DNA of 64,000 nt. Origin: Galeruca laticollis. Taxonomy: Eukaryota; Arthropoda; Insecta; Coleoptera; Chrysomelidae. The position numbers and the translations under genes are program-made. Below the pieces are notes generated by a model. That model did not search any database. It saw only the letters and a program-made list of their open reading frames with translations, and was not told the origin of the DNA. Every line of letters begins with the position of its first letter. Position 1 is the first letter of the stretch. Shown piece by piece: positions 31,340-43,875 of this stretch. The stretch is from NCBI GenBank assembly GCA_963921935.1, contig OY998175.1, forward strand, positions 210,196,655 to 210,260,654, given 5' to 3'.

Positions 31340-32843
31340 TTTGTAGAAGGAATAACTTAATCAACGACTTGCTAACCCGATAACGACTGCTGGAGAGCTG
31401 ACGTTTGACAACGACATAATATCAGTTATTTTGTCGTTATCTAACAGCAGTCGTTATGATACTGAATATACAAAGTCGTTCAGTAACGATAATTGTCTAT
31501 GAACGACGTTGTTACTGATTAGAGAATAGGCCTCTAAAATTTGGTTCATTACCGATACAAAATTTAGCAGGTATTAAGGTTAGAGTAGTTACATTTGTTT
31601 TAGAATGAAGGATACTAGTATTACAATCTAATAAACTATATTAACAAGTTATTGTAATAAACACGAGATATGACATAGAAAATTTTAAGAACGCCCTATA
31701 TAGACAAATTTTTTCTTAATTCAAAATAACGAATAACTGTTGACCTCAACGAAAGAAATTATTACAAACAAAAATGTGTTATTGTAAGGTTAACAAAACA
31801 TTTCAGATGACGATTATGTCATGCTTGTTTACTATGTACGTTACGAATTAAAAAACAATGATATAGGAAACTAACCTTCACACAAGGTAAAATTTAGAAT
31901 AACGAACAAATTTGAATCAAAAGCAGAGAGAAAGTATCTCTCCCCCGAAGAGACCAGTCTAAGTACTGACGGTCCCTTCACCCACAACAGTAATAGTGTG
32001 TAGTTTGTGACTAGTGATATTCCAAAACGTAAGTTTTAACGTACAATTATTTTATTATATTTAGTATTGATCTGTTGTATTATATTTTCTTTGACTTAAC
32101 CGGGTGTCCCAAAAAGGGTAAGGGACCCCACAGTTCGTTTTCGGTCATATCTAGTGTGTCATATACATCGGCGCCCCTCATATACTGGTAGAATCTAAAC
32201 AGTTATAGGTATTTATCTTATGTTCAGGGACCATCTCCCTATAGATTTGATTATAGCGCACAGATAATTATATTGTAGAAAGGATCATATTAGTCCTATC
32301 TTAAAGTTTCAACTGATAACTTTTCAGTCATATTGCCGGACATCCAGATACCGGAGACATCATAATTAATCTTCTGAATTTTATTGATATAGATTGTATT
32401 CTGTATTTTTTTTCTCTCTCTCTTCGAGAAAACGTAATTAGAAGTAAAAATAGGGGATATAGATTTTCTTTTTTTTATATATTGTACCAGGCGACTAAAT
32501 TTCACGAGATTCGTAATTATTCCCAGAAATTTTGGCAATATAGATATAGCATTTACACGATATCGTGTTTGATCCGATTCATAAAGTTTCGTTTGATTTC
32601 TATTTATTGCCTAAATTTTTGTGGAGGATATCCAACATAATTATCGCTAAAGGTGTGTAGGGTACCATACTTATTCAGGTTAAGTACCAAAAAGACATTC
32701 CGCTTGTTACTTTGATATTTTTTTTGTATTTATTTTATATCACGTAGGCTATCCAAAAATCAGAGGAAAGCCGCCTATAGTATATTTATTCGATTGCCAA
32801 AACTTTCGTATTTGGTTTTAATAACTTTTTTTGTAATATATGC
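31340..32843. other. Non-coding stretch with dispersed repeats
   Basis: At 31380-31530 there are repeated CGACNNC..GTCGTT-like motifs that may be terminal sequence of the Harbinger element. At 31557-31655 there is a roughly 100-bp dispersed repeat also present at 33384-33488. At 32100 begins GGGTGTCCCAAAAAGGG, resembling the end of a mariner- or Tc-like element. No gene is recognisable. Confidence 0.4.
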
Positions 32844-32879
32844 TTGTACATATTTAACCTTTCAGTTTATTTCCTTAAC

Positions 32880-33240
32880 CTCAACCCTCACCACCCCCGT
32901 ACCATCCAAATAGAACGGGCCCACTCGACCCTGCTCTACGAAGTCGGGCTTGGCACACTGTATAAGCCCAAGGGGCCCCACGACGACCATGATCGCTCGA
33001 GCCAGGAACAACCCCTCCCTCGAGGTAATCCCGCAGGGAGATACCTGGTTCTACATTTTGTGCCGCGAGGCACTGGTAACAGCACGCAACGATTTTGTTC
33101 TAGGATAGGAGTATATAGTAGGGCCCTTCCGGTCACTACAATCAGAGAGAAAGGAAACCGGAGAGATAATACATGAACCGAACACATCACACTGGTGACA
33201 GCAGAATGAAAATAGGAACTACCCATTTATTAGAGTGGTG
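32880..33240. other. GC-richer island, possible LTR or 5' UTR
   Basis: A marked GC rise with no convincing reading frame on either strand (two overlapping frames of about 100 codons exist but resemble nothing). The motif TGGTGACAGC occurs twice (33190 and 33228). Such sequences can be a tRNA-primer-like site after an LTR, but I could not find matching LTR ends. Confidence 0.3.
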
Positions 33241-33274
33241 ACAGCGGATTTTTGACCTACTTCATTACATTATT

Positions 33275-34800
33275 AAAACAAAGTATCTCTTCGTTGAATG
33301 ATTGGTCCTGACGGTATTCCAAATTTGGTCTTGAAGCAATGTAGATATTCCTTAATGCTGCCTTTGTGTCAGCTATTTAATTTATACACAATTTAGCAGG
33401 TAAGGTTAGAGTAGTTACATTTGTTTTAGAATGAAAGATGTAACAATTACTAGTATTGCAATCTAATAAAGTATATTAACAACTTATTGAAACAAAGCAT
33501 CTCTTCGTTGAACGATTGGTCCTGACGGTATTCCAAATTTGGTCTCGAAACAGTGTAAATATTCCTTAATGCAGCCTTTGTGTCAGCTATTTAATTTATC
33601 TTTGTCTTCAGGTGTGATTCCTGATAGTTGGAAGGAAAGTTTTGTTTCTCCGATATTTAAATCAGGTTCAAGTGATATTAAAAATTATCGCAGTGTATCT
33701 ATACAGTCTTCAATCCCAAAAGTTTTTGATAGTTTGATGTATAACTGTTTGAATTGGCAGTATGATGAGATTATAATTGATGAGCAGCAGAGCTTTAGAG
33801 GGGGTCGATCTACGGTAACCAATCTGCTTATATACAATGGTAAGCTGTCTGCTGCCTTAGAGAGAGAGAGAGAGAAAGAGAGGGGATCAGGTTGATGCTG
33901 ATACTGATTTTTCCTAAGCTTTCGACAGAGTTAATGACCTCAAAGATTATATAAAGGAGTGTGAATTTTTAATGTTCGCTGATGATCTCAAATTATTCTT
34001 AGTGGTTCGGAATGACGTCCATATTGGTTTACTTCAAAGGGAGCTAGATAATCTGTCTGAATGGTGTAGGGTAAACTTGTAGGATTTGAATGTTAAAACA
34101 CTCTTCAAGGTCTCTTTTAGTAAAAAGAAAACTTTGATGCCATTCTCTTATTCAATAGATGGTCAATTGCTGATAAATAAAGAATTGGCTAAGGATTTGG
34201 GAATACTTTTTGACTCTCACTTAAGTTTTGGTGAGCATATCAATCAATTGGTGGTTGGGCCTCAAAGGATGTTGGGCTTTACTTTGAGGAATTGTAATGA
34301 TCTCTCTCTGAAAGCTGTGAGGTATGTTTATGTTGGGTTGATCAGATCTCAACTGGAATTATGAAACAGTTATTTGGGCGCCTCAATCTTTATAATGTTT
34401 ATAAGTTATTACTCGAAAGATTACAAAGCAAATTCTTGAGATATTGTAATTATAGATTTAATTTGAATCTCATTGATCATGACTATTCTCATATTTTACA
34501 TGGACTAAAATTGGTTACTGTGGATAAAAGAAAGCTTATATTTGACATTTCTCTCATTTATTAAATACTAAATGGTATTGTATCATGTCCATCCTTGCTG
34601 TCTGAAATATATCTTGAAGTTCCACAAAGAGCGCTGCTGCGGCATTGTAAATTATTTTCCATTAGTTTTCACAGAACTAATTATGGTAGACATTCGTTCA
34701 TAGACAGATCTCTAGAATTTTTAAATAGAGAGGATAGATTGGATGTTTTTAATAGCTCATTCCAAGTCTTTAAGAGTACTTTACTAAAGTTCCTTTGAAG
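33275..34800 (+). pseudogene. Non-LTR retrotransposon reverse transcriptase relic
   Basis: The RT starts with SGPDGIPNLV-like sequence present twice (33275-33383 and 33489-33600) and continues PLCQLFNLSLSSGVIPDSWK, SFVSPIFKSGS, NYRSVSIQSSIPKVFDSLMY and DEQQSFRGGRSTVTNLL. A GA-rich run at 33860-33890 breaks the frame and about 50 codons around the palm are missing. The catalytic MFADDLKLFL is at about 33970-34000. The thumb (KDLGILFDSHLSFGEHINQL) and C-terminal block (FHRTNYGRHSFIDRSLEFLN) run to 34797. It ends next to a TA microsatellite (34806-34845). The motif set fits the I/Jockey group. It is non-functional. Confidence 0.8.
33384..33488. repeat. 100-bp dispersed repeat, second copy at 31557-31655
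   Basis: Both copies share GGTTAGAGTAGTTACATTTG, TTTTAGAATGAA and CAATCTAATAAA. This copy is sandwiched between two near-identical 109-bp pieces of reverse transcriptase sequence. Confidence 0.8.
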
Positions 34801-34802
34801 TG

Positions 34803-34846
<44 letters not shown>

Positions 34847-36585
34847 GATATTATCATGTTGTGTTACTGTTACTTAGTTAAGTTAGTTAAATGTAAACAT
34901 AACCATATTGTATGCTGTTGTATTTTGTAGTGGGGGTTTTCCCGTTTAAATAAATAAATAAATATAACAATGAAATAAAACAATATAATTTGTTTAAAAC
35001 TTCATTATATTTGAACTAATGTTCAATTTCAACTACTTGACGCGTTTCACTCACAGAGTAGCTTTCTCGAAACGAATTAGTATGTCTACATTATCTTTAG
35101 TTAGTTTAATACATTTCCTTGTCTGTACAATTATATTTACTGTTAATGTATAATTTGGTTCTTCTTTTTTATTATTTATTTAATTTAATTAAATTCTTTT
35201 ATTATAGCCCTACGTTGGGCCGACGATTACCTTCGGCTGCTCATCAATTTTGATATTTGGGCATGAAAATATATACTCCTAATTGCGATTGAAATAAATT
35301 GAAAAATCACCATATGCTTTTATATATTGATTTAATGAATAAATTGTTTCAAAGAAAATATTGATAAGAATGTTCCGATTGAAACTTTTAAAATTAATTA
35401 TTTATTTAATATAACATTTTTATTTAATTATAGAAATAAAATTATACGACGCCCATGGTGTTCTCCTCGCATACTGAAATTAATAGTGAACCTTAAAAAA
35501 TATACAACGCTTGCGCAGAGCAGTCTGTTATACATCTCACAGTATTAAATAACGCTAATCGTTGAGAAATATTGAAATATATATGATTGAATTGTAGTTG
35601 TGTGTTATTTTAACTTGTATAAAACAATAAAAGATTCTATGGTGATAAACAACGAAACAGATTAATTACAAATATGAAATTACCAACTATAAAAGTGTTT
35701 TTAGAAATTTCTTATAAACTAACATTTACATGTATAGATTGAAAAACAGGTGAGTAATCATTGTTATACTCTATAAAATTGAACGATATTAATTATTTTT
35801 CAAAATTGTTCTTTGTATTGTTTATTTATAGCCTTTAATATTTATTTTATTAGTTTATTGAATGATCGTTTATATTTATTACTTTGGAACCCAAAGAAAT
35901 AAATTCAGTAACCTGTTATTTGAAAAAACGATTAGGTATATTAGCGTCCTTTCTCACTGCTGTAGATCACGAAATTTCTCATATTACTTAGGGAAGACTC
36001 GTTTTGGATCGGGAATTTGTTTTGATTTGTTGGTAGGGTCTCTGGTTTTAAAACTACTTTGTAGAATGGCCGAAATACCTCATTTTATTAATTTTTCACA
36101 AAAAATTTTGAAGAGCCCCGGACATTGAGTTGCTTATGCTTCTACCTTCCTCGCCACAGTAAATTGTTTTTTTATCAACAAACTTGCTTCAAGCGGATGT
36201 TCATAAACTACTAGATATACAATTTTTTATAACGATTGAATGCCATTCTTATTTCTCCAAAATCACTTTATTATTCACATAAGTGTCCTGTTGTTTTATA
36301 TTATTTACACTTTATACTGTTTATAATTTCACAATTAGTTCTATAAATTGTCTTGTTAATTATTTTAATTTTAAAAAGTCCTGTGATTGGTGGAAACTTA
36401 AATTCTAATTATATAATTTTGGCAACATAAACAATTATATAGCATTTTAAATATTCCATTTTAGGCTTATTTCAGAATGAAATAGGGCTATTGAAGAGAG
36501 TAGCATGACGCGACTTCGGAAAAATTTCAATGCAGTTTTTCGTTTTGGTGTTCCCTGATGCCAAAATCACCCCCCGTTCCAAAGG

Positions 36586-36586
<1 letters not shown>
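34801..36586. other. TA microsatellite and AT-rich non-coding stretch
   Basis: A TA run at 34806-34845 is followed by a tail with AATAAATAAATAAAT (34948-34962), then AT-rich DNA without coding similarity. On the minus strand 35203-35230 resembles a gypsy primer-binding site (GGCCCAACGTAGGGCT), perhaps the edge of a lost LTR. Confidence 0.4.
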
Positions 36587-36641
<55 letters not shown>

Positions 36642-38214
36642 CCAATGAAAAGATGAAAGAATAACGCGTGGAATATAAAACAAAGACAGAATTAGCGGGC
36701 ATATCACGCAAAAGAGGTTACAGAGAATGAGTGGTAACCGTAGACATGCATGTTTCTGGCTCATTAGCCTTCATCGGTACGGCATAACCAAGAAAAGGTG
36801 TATAACTTGGGAGCAAGGATGGTAATTGAAACATGAAAAACACAAACAACGGATTTCAACAAGATAACCAAACGCACATTTGTGCCTTCAAATGGAAGAT
36901 CCCGAGTTTTCAGGACAACAACCAACAGAGACACGGAGGCGTCTATAGCTCTCCTGTCTGAACCTTCCGACCCTGGAAATAGACAAATAACCAATGAAAA
37001 GATGAAAGAATAACGCGTGGAATATGAAACAAAGACAGAATTAGCGGGCATATCACGCAAAAGAGGTTACAGAGAATGAGTGGTAACCGTAGACATGCAT
37101 GTTTCTGGCTCATTAGCCTTCATCGGTACGGCATAACCAAGAAAAGGTGTATAACTTGGGAGCAAGGATGGTAATTGAAACATGAAAAAACATGGTTTCA
37201 TTGGTTATTTGTCTATTTCCAGGGTCGGAAGGTTCAGACAGGAGAGCTATAGACGCCTCCGTGTCTCTGTTGGTTGTTGTCCTGAAAACTCGCGATCTTC
37301 CATTTGAAGGCACAAATGTGCGTTTGGTTATCTTGTTGAAATCCGTTGTTTGTGTTTTTTCATGTTTCAATTACCATCCTTGCTCCCAAGTTATACACCT
37401 TTTCTTGGTTATGCCGTACCGATGAAGGCTAATGAGCCAGAAACATGCATGTCTACGGTTACCACTCATTCTCTGTAACCTCTTTTGCGTGATATGCCCG
37501 CTAATTCTGTCTTTGTTTTATATTCCACGCGTTATTCTTTCATCTTTTCATTGGTTATTTGTCTATTTCCAGGGTCGGAAGGTTCAGACAGGAGAGCTAT
37601 AGACGCCTCCGTGTCTCTGTTGGTTGTTGTCCTGAAAACTCGGGATCTTCCATTTGAAGGCACAAATGTGCGTTTGGTTATCTTGTTGAAATCCTTTGTT
37701 TGTGTTTTTTCATGTTTCAATTACCATCCTTGCTCCCAAGTTATACACCTTTTCTTGGTTATGCCGTACCGATGAAGGCTAATGAGCCAGAAACATGCAT
37801 GTCTACGGTTACCACTCATTCTCTGTAACCTCTTTTGCGTGATATGCCCGCTAATTCTGTCTTTGTTTTATATTCCACGCGTTATTCTTTCATCTTTTCA
37901 TTGGTATTTGTCTATTTCCAGGGTCGGAAGGTTCAGACAGGAGAGCTATAGACGCCTCCGTGTCTCTGTTGGTTGTTGTCCTGAAAACTCGGGATCTTTC
38001 ATTTGAAGGCACAAATGTGCGTTTGGTTATCTTGTTGAAATCCGTTGTTTGTGTTTTTTCATGTTTCAATTACCATCCTTGCTCCCAAGTTATACACCTT
38101 TTCTTGGTTATGCCGTACCGATGAAGGCTAATGAGCCAGAAACATGCATGTCTACGGTTACCACTCATTCTCTGTAACCTCTTTTGCGTGATATGCCCGC
38201 TAATTCTGTCTTTG

Positions 38215-38301
<87 letters not shown>
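36587..38301. repeat. 348-bp tandem repeat that reverses orientation, flanked by TA runs
   Basis: After a TA run (36587-36640) about 1.6 units run in one direction (36641-37185) and then, from about 37190, about 2.9 units run in the opposite direction (to 38216), ending in a second TA run (38216-38301). Landmarks such as ACGCGTTATTCTTTCATC, AGGGTCGGAAGGTTCAGACA and GTGCGTTTGGTTATCTTG recur every 348-360 bp. Units are over 95 percent alike, so the array is young or homogenised. Frames of 85-98 codons repeat in each unit only because the DNA repeats. They start with TTG or lack a good start and resemble nothing. Confidence 0.9.
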
Positions 38302-38308
<7 letters not shown>

Positions 38309-39159
38309 ATGTGTTATAACGGAATTTGTAAGCACGATAGAGGGCGTATTTTTGACGAATCGAAACCAAACTCGCTACAAAAATCGGTTAGGCCAAAATC
38401 TTGGACGAGTTCTTTAATGAGCCAAATGGGCCCAGTAAAAACAAAATGGCGGCCTGCCAAAGTTGAAAAAAAATCGTATTTTCTTTGTTTTTCATTTGAC
38501 GCAAAAAAGTTACTGAGCTTTTTCATAGACCTTAATACGTTCTACAACTTTTGTATTTAACATTTTTCTCTAAATCGTACATTAAAACATTTATTTAAGA
38601 AAATTCACAAATTTACCAGAATTTTTTTTATTTTTGATTTGATGCCAAAATGTTACTTTGGTTTTTTGTACATCTTAAAACATTCTATTACTTTTGTATC
38701 TAATTTTTTATTTTGGGTTTCATGCAAAAATGTTACTCAAATAAGCCTGCCCAATTGGTCCTGTACCATTGGGATTTTTATTTTACTATTTGTTCATTCA
38801 ATTATTATACATAGTTTCTTAATGGTTTTCAAATTTTATTTATTCATCCCTCATGTATTCAATCAGATTTGTTGGTACGCATGTCTACATAATATGACGT
38901 TTTTGTACTTCCCTATATGGAAATAGATCTTTAAAACTTATATGTATTATATAAATAATATTAAATCTTCCATTACAAAATTCACAATTGTTTTCTTTGT
39001 TATGATTTGGATTATTTTCATAAGATACTGTAGCTATATCGTTGATTTCTCAAGTTATTAGTTTGTCCTTCATATTCCTCTATTAAATTTTGGTTATGTC
39101 TAAGGTTACATATCGCATAACACGTGCTACTTTGTGTAAGGACGTGTGTTTGTATTTTA
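38302..39159. other. Non-coding stretch
   Basis: AT-rich. Two imperfect repeats (GCCAAAATGTTACTTTGG and GCAAAAATGTTACTCAA) but no gene. Confidence 0.4.
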
Positions 39160-40432
39160 TAAGTCCAATGGAAAGACGTTTCTATTGATGAGTTGGAAGT
39201 TTTTTTGCCATATTGCTTTATATGGGACTTATCCTAAAATTTCCGATTATTGGTCAAAGAAATTTTTATAAAGGCACTGTTTTGTACGTCACGTCATGGC
39301 AAGAAATAGATTTCAGTGCATCCCAAGATTTATTCACTTCACTGATAACGAAACGGCAGACAAACAGGATCGTCTAAACAAAATAAGACCGCTTGTAGAA
39401 GCACTTACTAAAAAATTGAAAGACGTAAAAGTTCCACTGGAAGTGGTGTCGATTGACGAGACAATGGTGCCGTTCACATGGCGCTTGCTTTTCTTACAAT
39501 ATATTCCTGGTGAAGCCTCACAATATGGTGTAAAAATTTTCAAACTTTGTGCTGAATTCGGATATGCGTACGAAACTCAAGTTTACTCAGGTAAAAGTAA
39601 CACAAACACAGCAATAATGTGGTACTCAATTTGCTCAAAGATTATCTTCATCAGGGACGCATATTAGTCGCAGATAATTTTTATAATAATATGGAATTGA
39701 CTGATATTTTATTACAAAGAAAAACTCACAATGTGGGAACTCTGAGAAAAACTGTAAAAGGTATTCCAAAAGATGTATTAGATAACAAAAAAATGAAAAA
39801 AGGGGAGATAAAGGGTAAAGAATGTAAAGGCGTTGTAGTAGGTCACAGGAATGACAAAAGAAGCGTAAGGTTCATAACGACAAGGCACACGCTAGAAATG
39901 ACAGAAGCAAGGAAGAAAAATCATAAAGGGGAGCTGTTATATAAGCCGAAGGCTATTATATTTTATAACAAATATAAAACGGGTATAGGTATCTCGGATC
40001 AAATGTCTTCTTACTTTTCCGTTTTAAGACGTACCATAAGATGGTACCACAAGATGGTACCACAAAGTGGCTTTTGAATATTTATTTGGAACTGCAGTAA
40101 TCAATGCACTGCTACTATACCAAACATCAACCAATAGAAAAATTCAGATTGCTGATTTCAGGAAGCAACTGGTGATGGGGTTGCTAAAAAAAGTAATAGA
40201 TAACAAGAAGGAAAATTAAACATAAATTGGAGGAAACTGAAGAAAGAACAGTTGATAATCAAAAGGAAAGCGATGTGCCTCCTGTTACGAAAATCAGTAC
40301 AACCTATTGAAAAATTCCCGGTTGGCGGCCAAGAAGACAAAATTAATATCAACATTTTGTAGGGAATTTTCCAATTCCCCTTCACTCTGTTTGGAATGCT
40401 TGCAAAAAACACTAAATGCTTATTTTCATAGT
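39160..40432 (+). pseudogene. piggyBac-type transposase relic 1
   Basis: Upstream remnants (WKDVSIDELEVF, then ISDYWSKK in another frame) precede MARNRFQCIPRFIHFTDNE at 39296. The first catalytic Asp lies in VVSIDETMVPF, followed by YIPGEASQYGVKIFKLC. A frameshift near 39620 leads to LVADNFYNNMELTDILLQRK, which carries the second catalytic Asp. The third Asp lies in GIGISDQMSSYFSVLRRTIR. A 14-bp tandem duplication (GATGGTACCACAA) interrupts the frame at 40040-40065. The C-terminal cysteine-rich domain remains (KRCASCYEN, STFCREF and LCLECL, 40268-40410). These enzymes excise precisely at TTAA. Several shifts make it inactive, and the acidic N-terminus is missing. Confidence 0.85.
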
Positions 40433-41642
40433 TTTTAAAGTTATTATGTTCATTATGTTCTTATGCCCAAAAAAATAAAAATTATAAAGTACTTAGAATA
40501 TGCAGTTTTATCTCATATTTGTCCCATTCAATTTTTGGGGAAATTCGAAATATTGTTGTTTGATATCACCGGGGATGCACATAGTCTATGAATGAACCTT
40601 TGTTGTGAATCACCCGTGATACATATGGTACCTCAGACCAGATTTTTCAAATCTGGCCTTGGTAGCCAACGAGTTAAGTTTGCTCTGGCGATGTTGGCCA
40701 CTGCTAACACACTCAATTATAGCCGCTGACTGACGGTATGTTCAATTTGCCAATTAATTTTAGTCAAAAATAGTTGAAATATAAAAAATAACTACTACTT
40801 AAATCTACTTTAGGAAGATAAAGAAAGACACATACAGGTTTCAAATAAAGGGACTTTATGTGTTGTTCGAATTATTAGCAAATATAGACCAATGTGGCCG
40901 ACTTCTGGGGTATGCCGACTCCCTGGTGCATCTACCCTACTAGTTTACCGTACATACCAGTTTTCCTGTTTTAAGATTAAAAATGTAATGTTTTTCTCAA
41001 TTTCCACTCAAATTAAACTCTATTCAACTACATCTAACAACGACACTTAGCGTTATAGAAATAGATTTGAAGTTACTTATTGTTTTGCGAAGCCTTCTTC
41101 ACTAGTTTTTTTCTTACAAGTACCGGTCAATGTTGCTTGGCAGACACTTGGTCGTAAACTTATTAGAGTTTAAGTTATTGCCGCAAGGCGGCAGAAACTG
41201 TATTAATGCGCGGATAAAGTATGAACTTTTGCAGGAACGGACTATTTATTAGTGGAGTGGTTTTCTTATTATAATGAAATATCTTCAGAACCGGTCGAAA
41301 ACGGGGGCCGGTCGGCTAACTGGCACACCCACCCTACTGTTTGTTATATCCAATGACGTAGAAAAAGAATAGACCCATTTATTTATATTAAATACTGACG
41401 TTAACATTGCCAAAGCAATAACGAGATGAGCGACTATACTCCACCCATCACCATGCGCTATTGTTGAAATGTACTTTATTTCTGAAAACTGCTCAAAAAT
41501 ATAATAAATTGATGTAGAAAATGCAAAGTAAAACGGATTTGCAAAAAAATAATAGTCAGAGGCATATTATATTACTGAAAGATGACAATGGAGGACATAC
41601 GGTAAAATTTTGTCTTGCGATTCAAGTTGTTGATGTACCTAC
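40433..41642. other. Non-coding stretch
   Basis: It includes a TTAA at 40672-40675 after GGTAGCCAACGAG that may be the right end of piggyBac relic 1, and C-rich blocks near 40915 and 41330 (GGCCGACTTCTGGGGT, GGCCGGTCGGCTAACTGG) that look alike and may be ends of another element. No gene. Confidence 0.35.
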
Positions 41643-41959
41643 AGGTTTGTTCCAACACATCAAAGAACCGTTCTAGGAACGGTGACGCGCATGTGCAATA
41701 GCAAAAATGCGTTCCAACCACGGGAGAACCGTTTAGCGAACGATAACTTGTTTTGTTCCAACCCGATCTGGTATCGTTACGGAATCGGTTCAGGAAAGAT
41801 GATTTCGATACTTGACTAAAAGCAGGTATCAAGGGAACCGGCTTGCGCAGTTCATATATCCATATCTAGTTTTAGGTTAGTGGACTTGATTTGTTTATAG
41901 TTGAATTTTGTGGGGGCGATCTTCGCCAGTGATAGTGACCTAGAACTGGAAATTATAAT

Positions 41960-42730
41960 AAATGAAGGGAGAAATAAAAATTTTGAGCAATTTATCACCA
42001 CAAATTATAAAATGGCCAAATAAAAATGAGAAACGTATTGCTGAAGCACATTTTAGAGAAAATTGATTTCCCAATGTGATAGATGCTATAGATGGATGCC
42101 ACAGTTAAATAGATAAGCCTGCAACTGATCCAGACTCATATATAAACCGGAAGGTACTTATGAATTTTATTACAAGTTTTTTTCTGTAGGTAAAAATAAA
42201 AGATTTTAATGAGTTTGTTTTCAGTTACAGGCTGTTTGCGACCGCCAATGAAAAATAAGAGACATTTTTATTGGGTATCCCGGATCTGTTAATGATAGTC
42301 GGGTATTCAGGAATTCCCCGTTAAGTACAAATTTAGGAGAAAAATGTGGCAGGTATTTGCTATTAGGGGACAGTGGCTATCCCTTGCAAAATAACCTATT
42401 GACACCATACAAAGATGAGGAAGCTTAACACGAAGGCAGACTAATTATAATGTCAAACTAGCAAAAAATAGATACGTTATTGAACACTGTTTTGGTATTT
42501 TAAAACAGAAGTTCCGTCAACTGTATCATGTAAAGCTAAAAGGTATACCGTTCGTTGCACACTTCATAAGGGCAGCTTGTGTGTTGCACAATATAGCCAG
42601 AGATGATGAGTTTCTTGTAAATGTTGATTCAGCGATGCCAAATATTAACGTTCATGTAGACGGATAGAATATGGCTGAAGATGACGAAGTTGATGTATGT
42701 GTTGCTGTAATTGGACATAGGGTGGCTAAT
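41960..42730 (+). pseudogene. Harbinger transposase (HARBI1-like)
   Basis: The readable order is IIKWPNKNEKRIAEAHF, VIDAIDGCH (first catalytic Asp), DPDSYINRK, then after a 60-bp insert that looks like an intron (a GTACTTATG donor-like start and an ending TTTTCAG near 42225) LQAVCD, IFIGYPGSVNDSRVFRNSPL, and GDSGYPLQNNLLTPY (second Asp). After a shift come YVIEHCFGILKQKFRQLYHV, with a Glu at the expected third position, and FIRAACVLHNIARDDEF. Several stops are scattered through it. The N-terminal helix-turn-helix was not found. Confidence 0.8.
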
Positions 42731-43027
42731 TCATTACTAATGTAAACACGTGTGTAAATAATATAATTTCCTATGTCAAAATAAACTTTTGTCCTGATAC
42801 AAAATATACAGTGTTATTTAAATAAATAATGTAGTTTCCTAAACCAAAATAAAATATATTCTTGAAACAAACTATACAGTCTTCTTTAACTAATGGCTAA
42901 CAGATAGGTAAACAAACACAACAAATTCTATCACATTAAAAGGTTACGAATACATAAAGAAAAACATAATCTACAAAAACAATCCTTAAATACTAAATTC
43001 ACAACAAAAACATTCTTATCACCTATA

Positions 43028-43875
43028 TTAGTTGGCAACAATGCTGCACTGGCAGTTACATCTACAATTTCTCAGAATTTCACTTCGTTCTTCAAATAAT
43101 TTATTACGAACTTTTATTTCATTAAGTTTTTCCCTTTCAATCTCCAATTTTGCTTCATTATATATTTTCCTGTCAAGTCTTAAATTTTCTATATTTGTCA
43201 ATCTTCTATTGATTCTACGTTTAGTGTTTGTAACTGATGTTGCCGTTGGTTGTGGCGAAAGGACTTTAATTGGTGTTTCGCACAGTTCAATACTATTTTC
43301 TATTTTTCCTCTGTGATTATTGTTTTCTTTTGTCTCTTCTTCAATATTGATTTCCATTGTTCTCATGTTCTTCTAATGAATAATCCACTGTATCACTGGA
43401 TAGTAAAACCTCTACCTAAATAGACAAGAAATCGCATTAAACATGTATATATAGATGTATTGAGAAATCATATGTTGCAACACATTGTTATTAACTTAAA
43501 CGGTTTATGTGCAGAAAAACAACCATTGCTTACCTATTTTATTCTGGTTGTAGACAAATTTTTTATAATTCCTTTCTAGGACTTTCCATATATTGTGACA
43601 ATTGCTTGCAGTTACAATAACATTCAATTTATGTAGTTCATTTGCTATTCTCTGCCACACATTTTTACATTTCTTATATCGAAAGATCCTACTCGTTTTC
43701 TATATTTGGCATAACAATATATTAGTAATTTCGTATTATTCACACTCCACTTGTACTCTGCAGAAGTTGAATTATGAATAGGGGTAGTTGCTACTGTATT
43801 AATTGTTAGTTGTACATTTATTTCAGTCGTACTTTCCAGTGTTGGGTCTAAAACGTATTCTCGTAATTCTAAAAG
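43028..43875 (-). pseudogene. Harbinger MYB/SANT-like DNA-binding protein
   Basis: On the minus strand about 43775-43525 encodes, with two shifts, a MYB/SANT-like domain (EYKWSVNNTKLLIYCYAKYR, KRVGSF, WQRIANELHKLNV, then VLERNYKKFVYNQNK). 43366-43028 encodes the Lys/Glu-rich C-terminal helix (INRRLTNIENLRLDRKIYNE) ending in a Cys-rich tail. In Harbinger elements this second protein binds subterminal repeats and imports the transposase to the nucleus. An intron may separate the two parts (sequence 43370-43520). Confidence 0.7.

Noticed and set aside
32844..33226. Overlapping plus and minus frames in the GC-rich island as genes
   Set aside because: No recognisable motif and simultaneous openness on both strands is expected in GC-richer non-coding DNA.
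35203..35232. Gypsy-like primer-binding site on the minus strand as evidence for another LTR element
   Set aside because: No LTR pair, gag or pol sequence was found nearby; the match is short.
36587..36640. Tyr-Ile repeat peptides encoded by the TA runs
   Set aside because: Simple-sequence microsatellite without coding support.
36764..37775. Repeated frames of 85-98 codons in the 348-bp units as a conserved small protein
   Set aside because: They recur only because the DNA is tandemly repeated, use non-ATG starts or no good context, exist on both strands at once, and resemble no protein.
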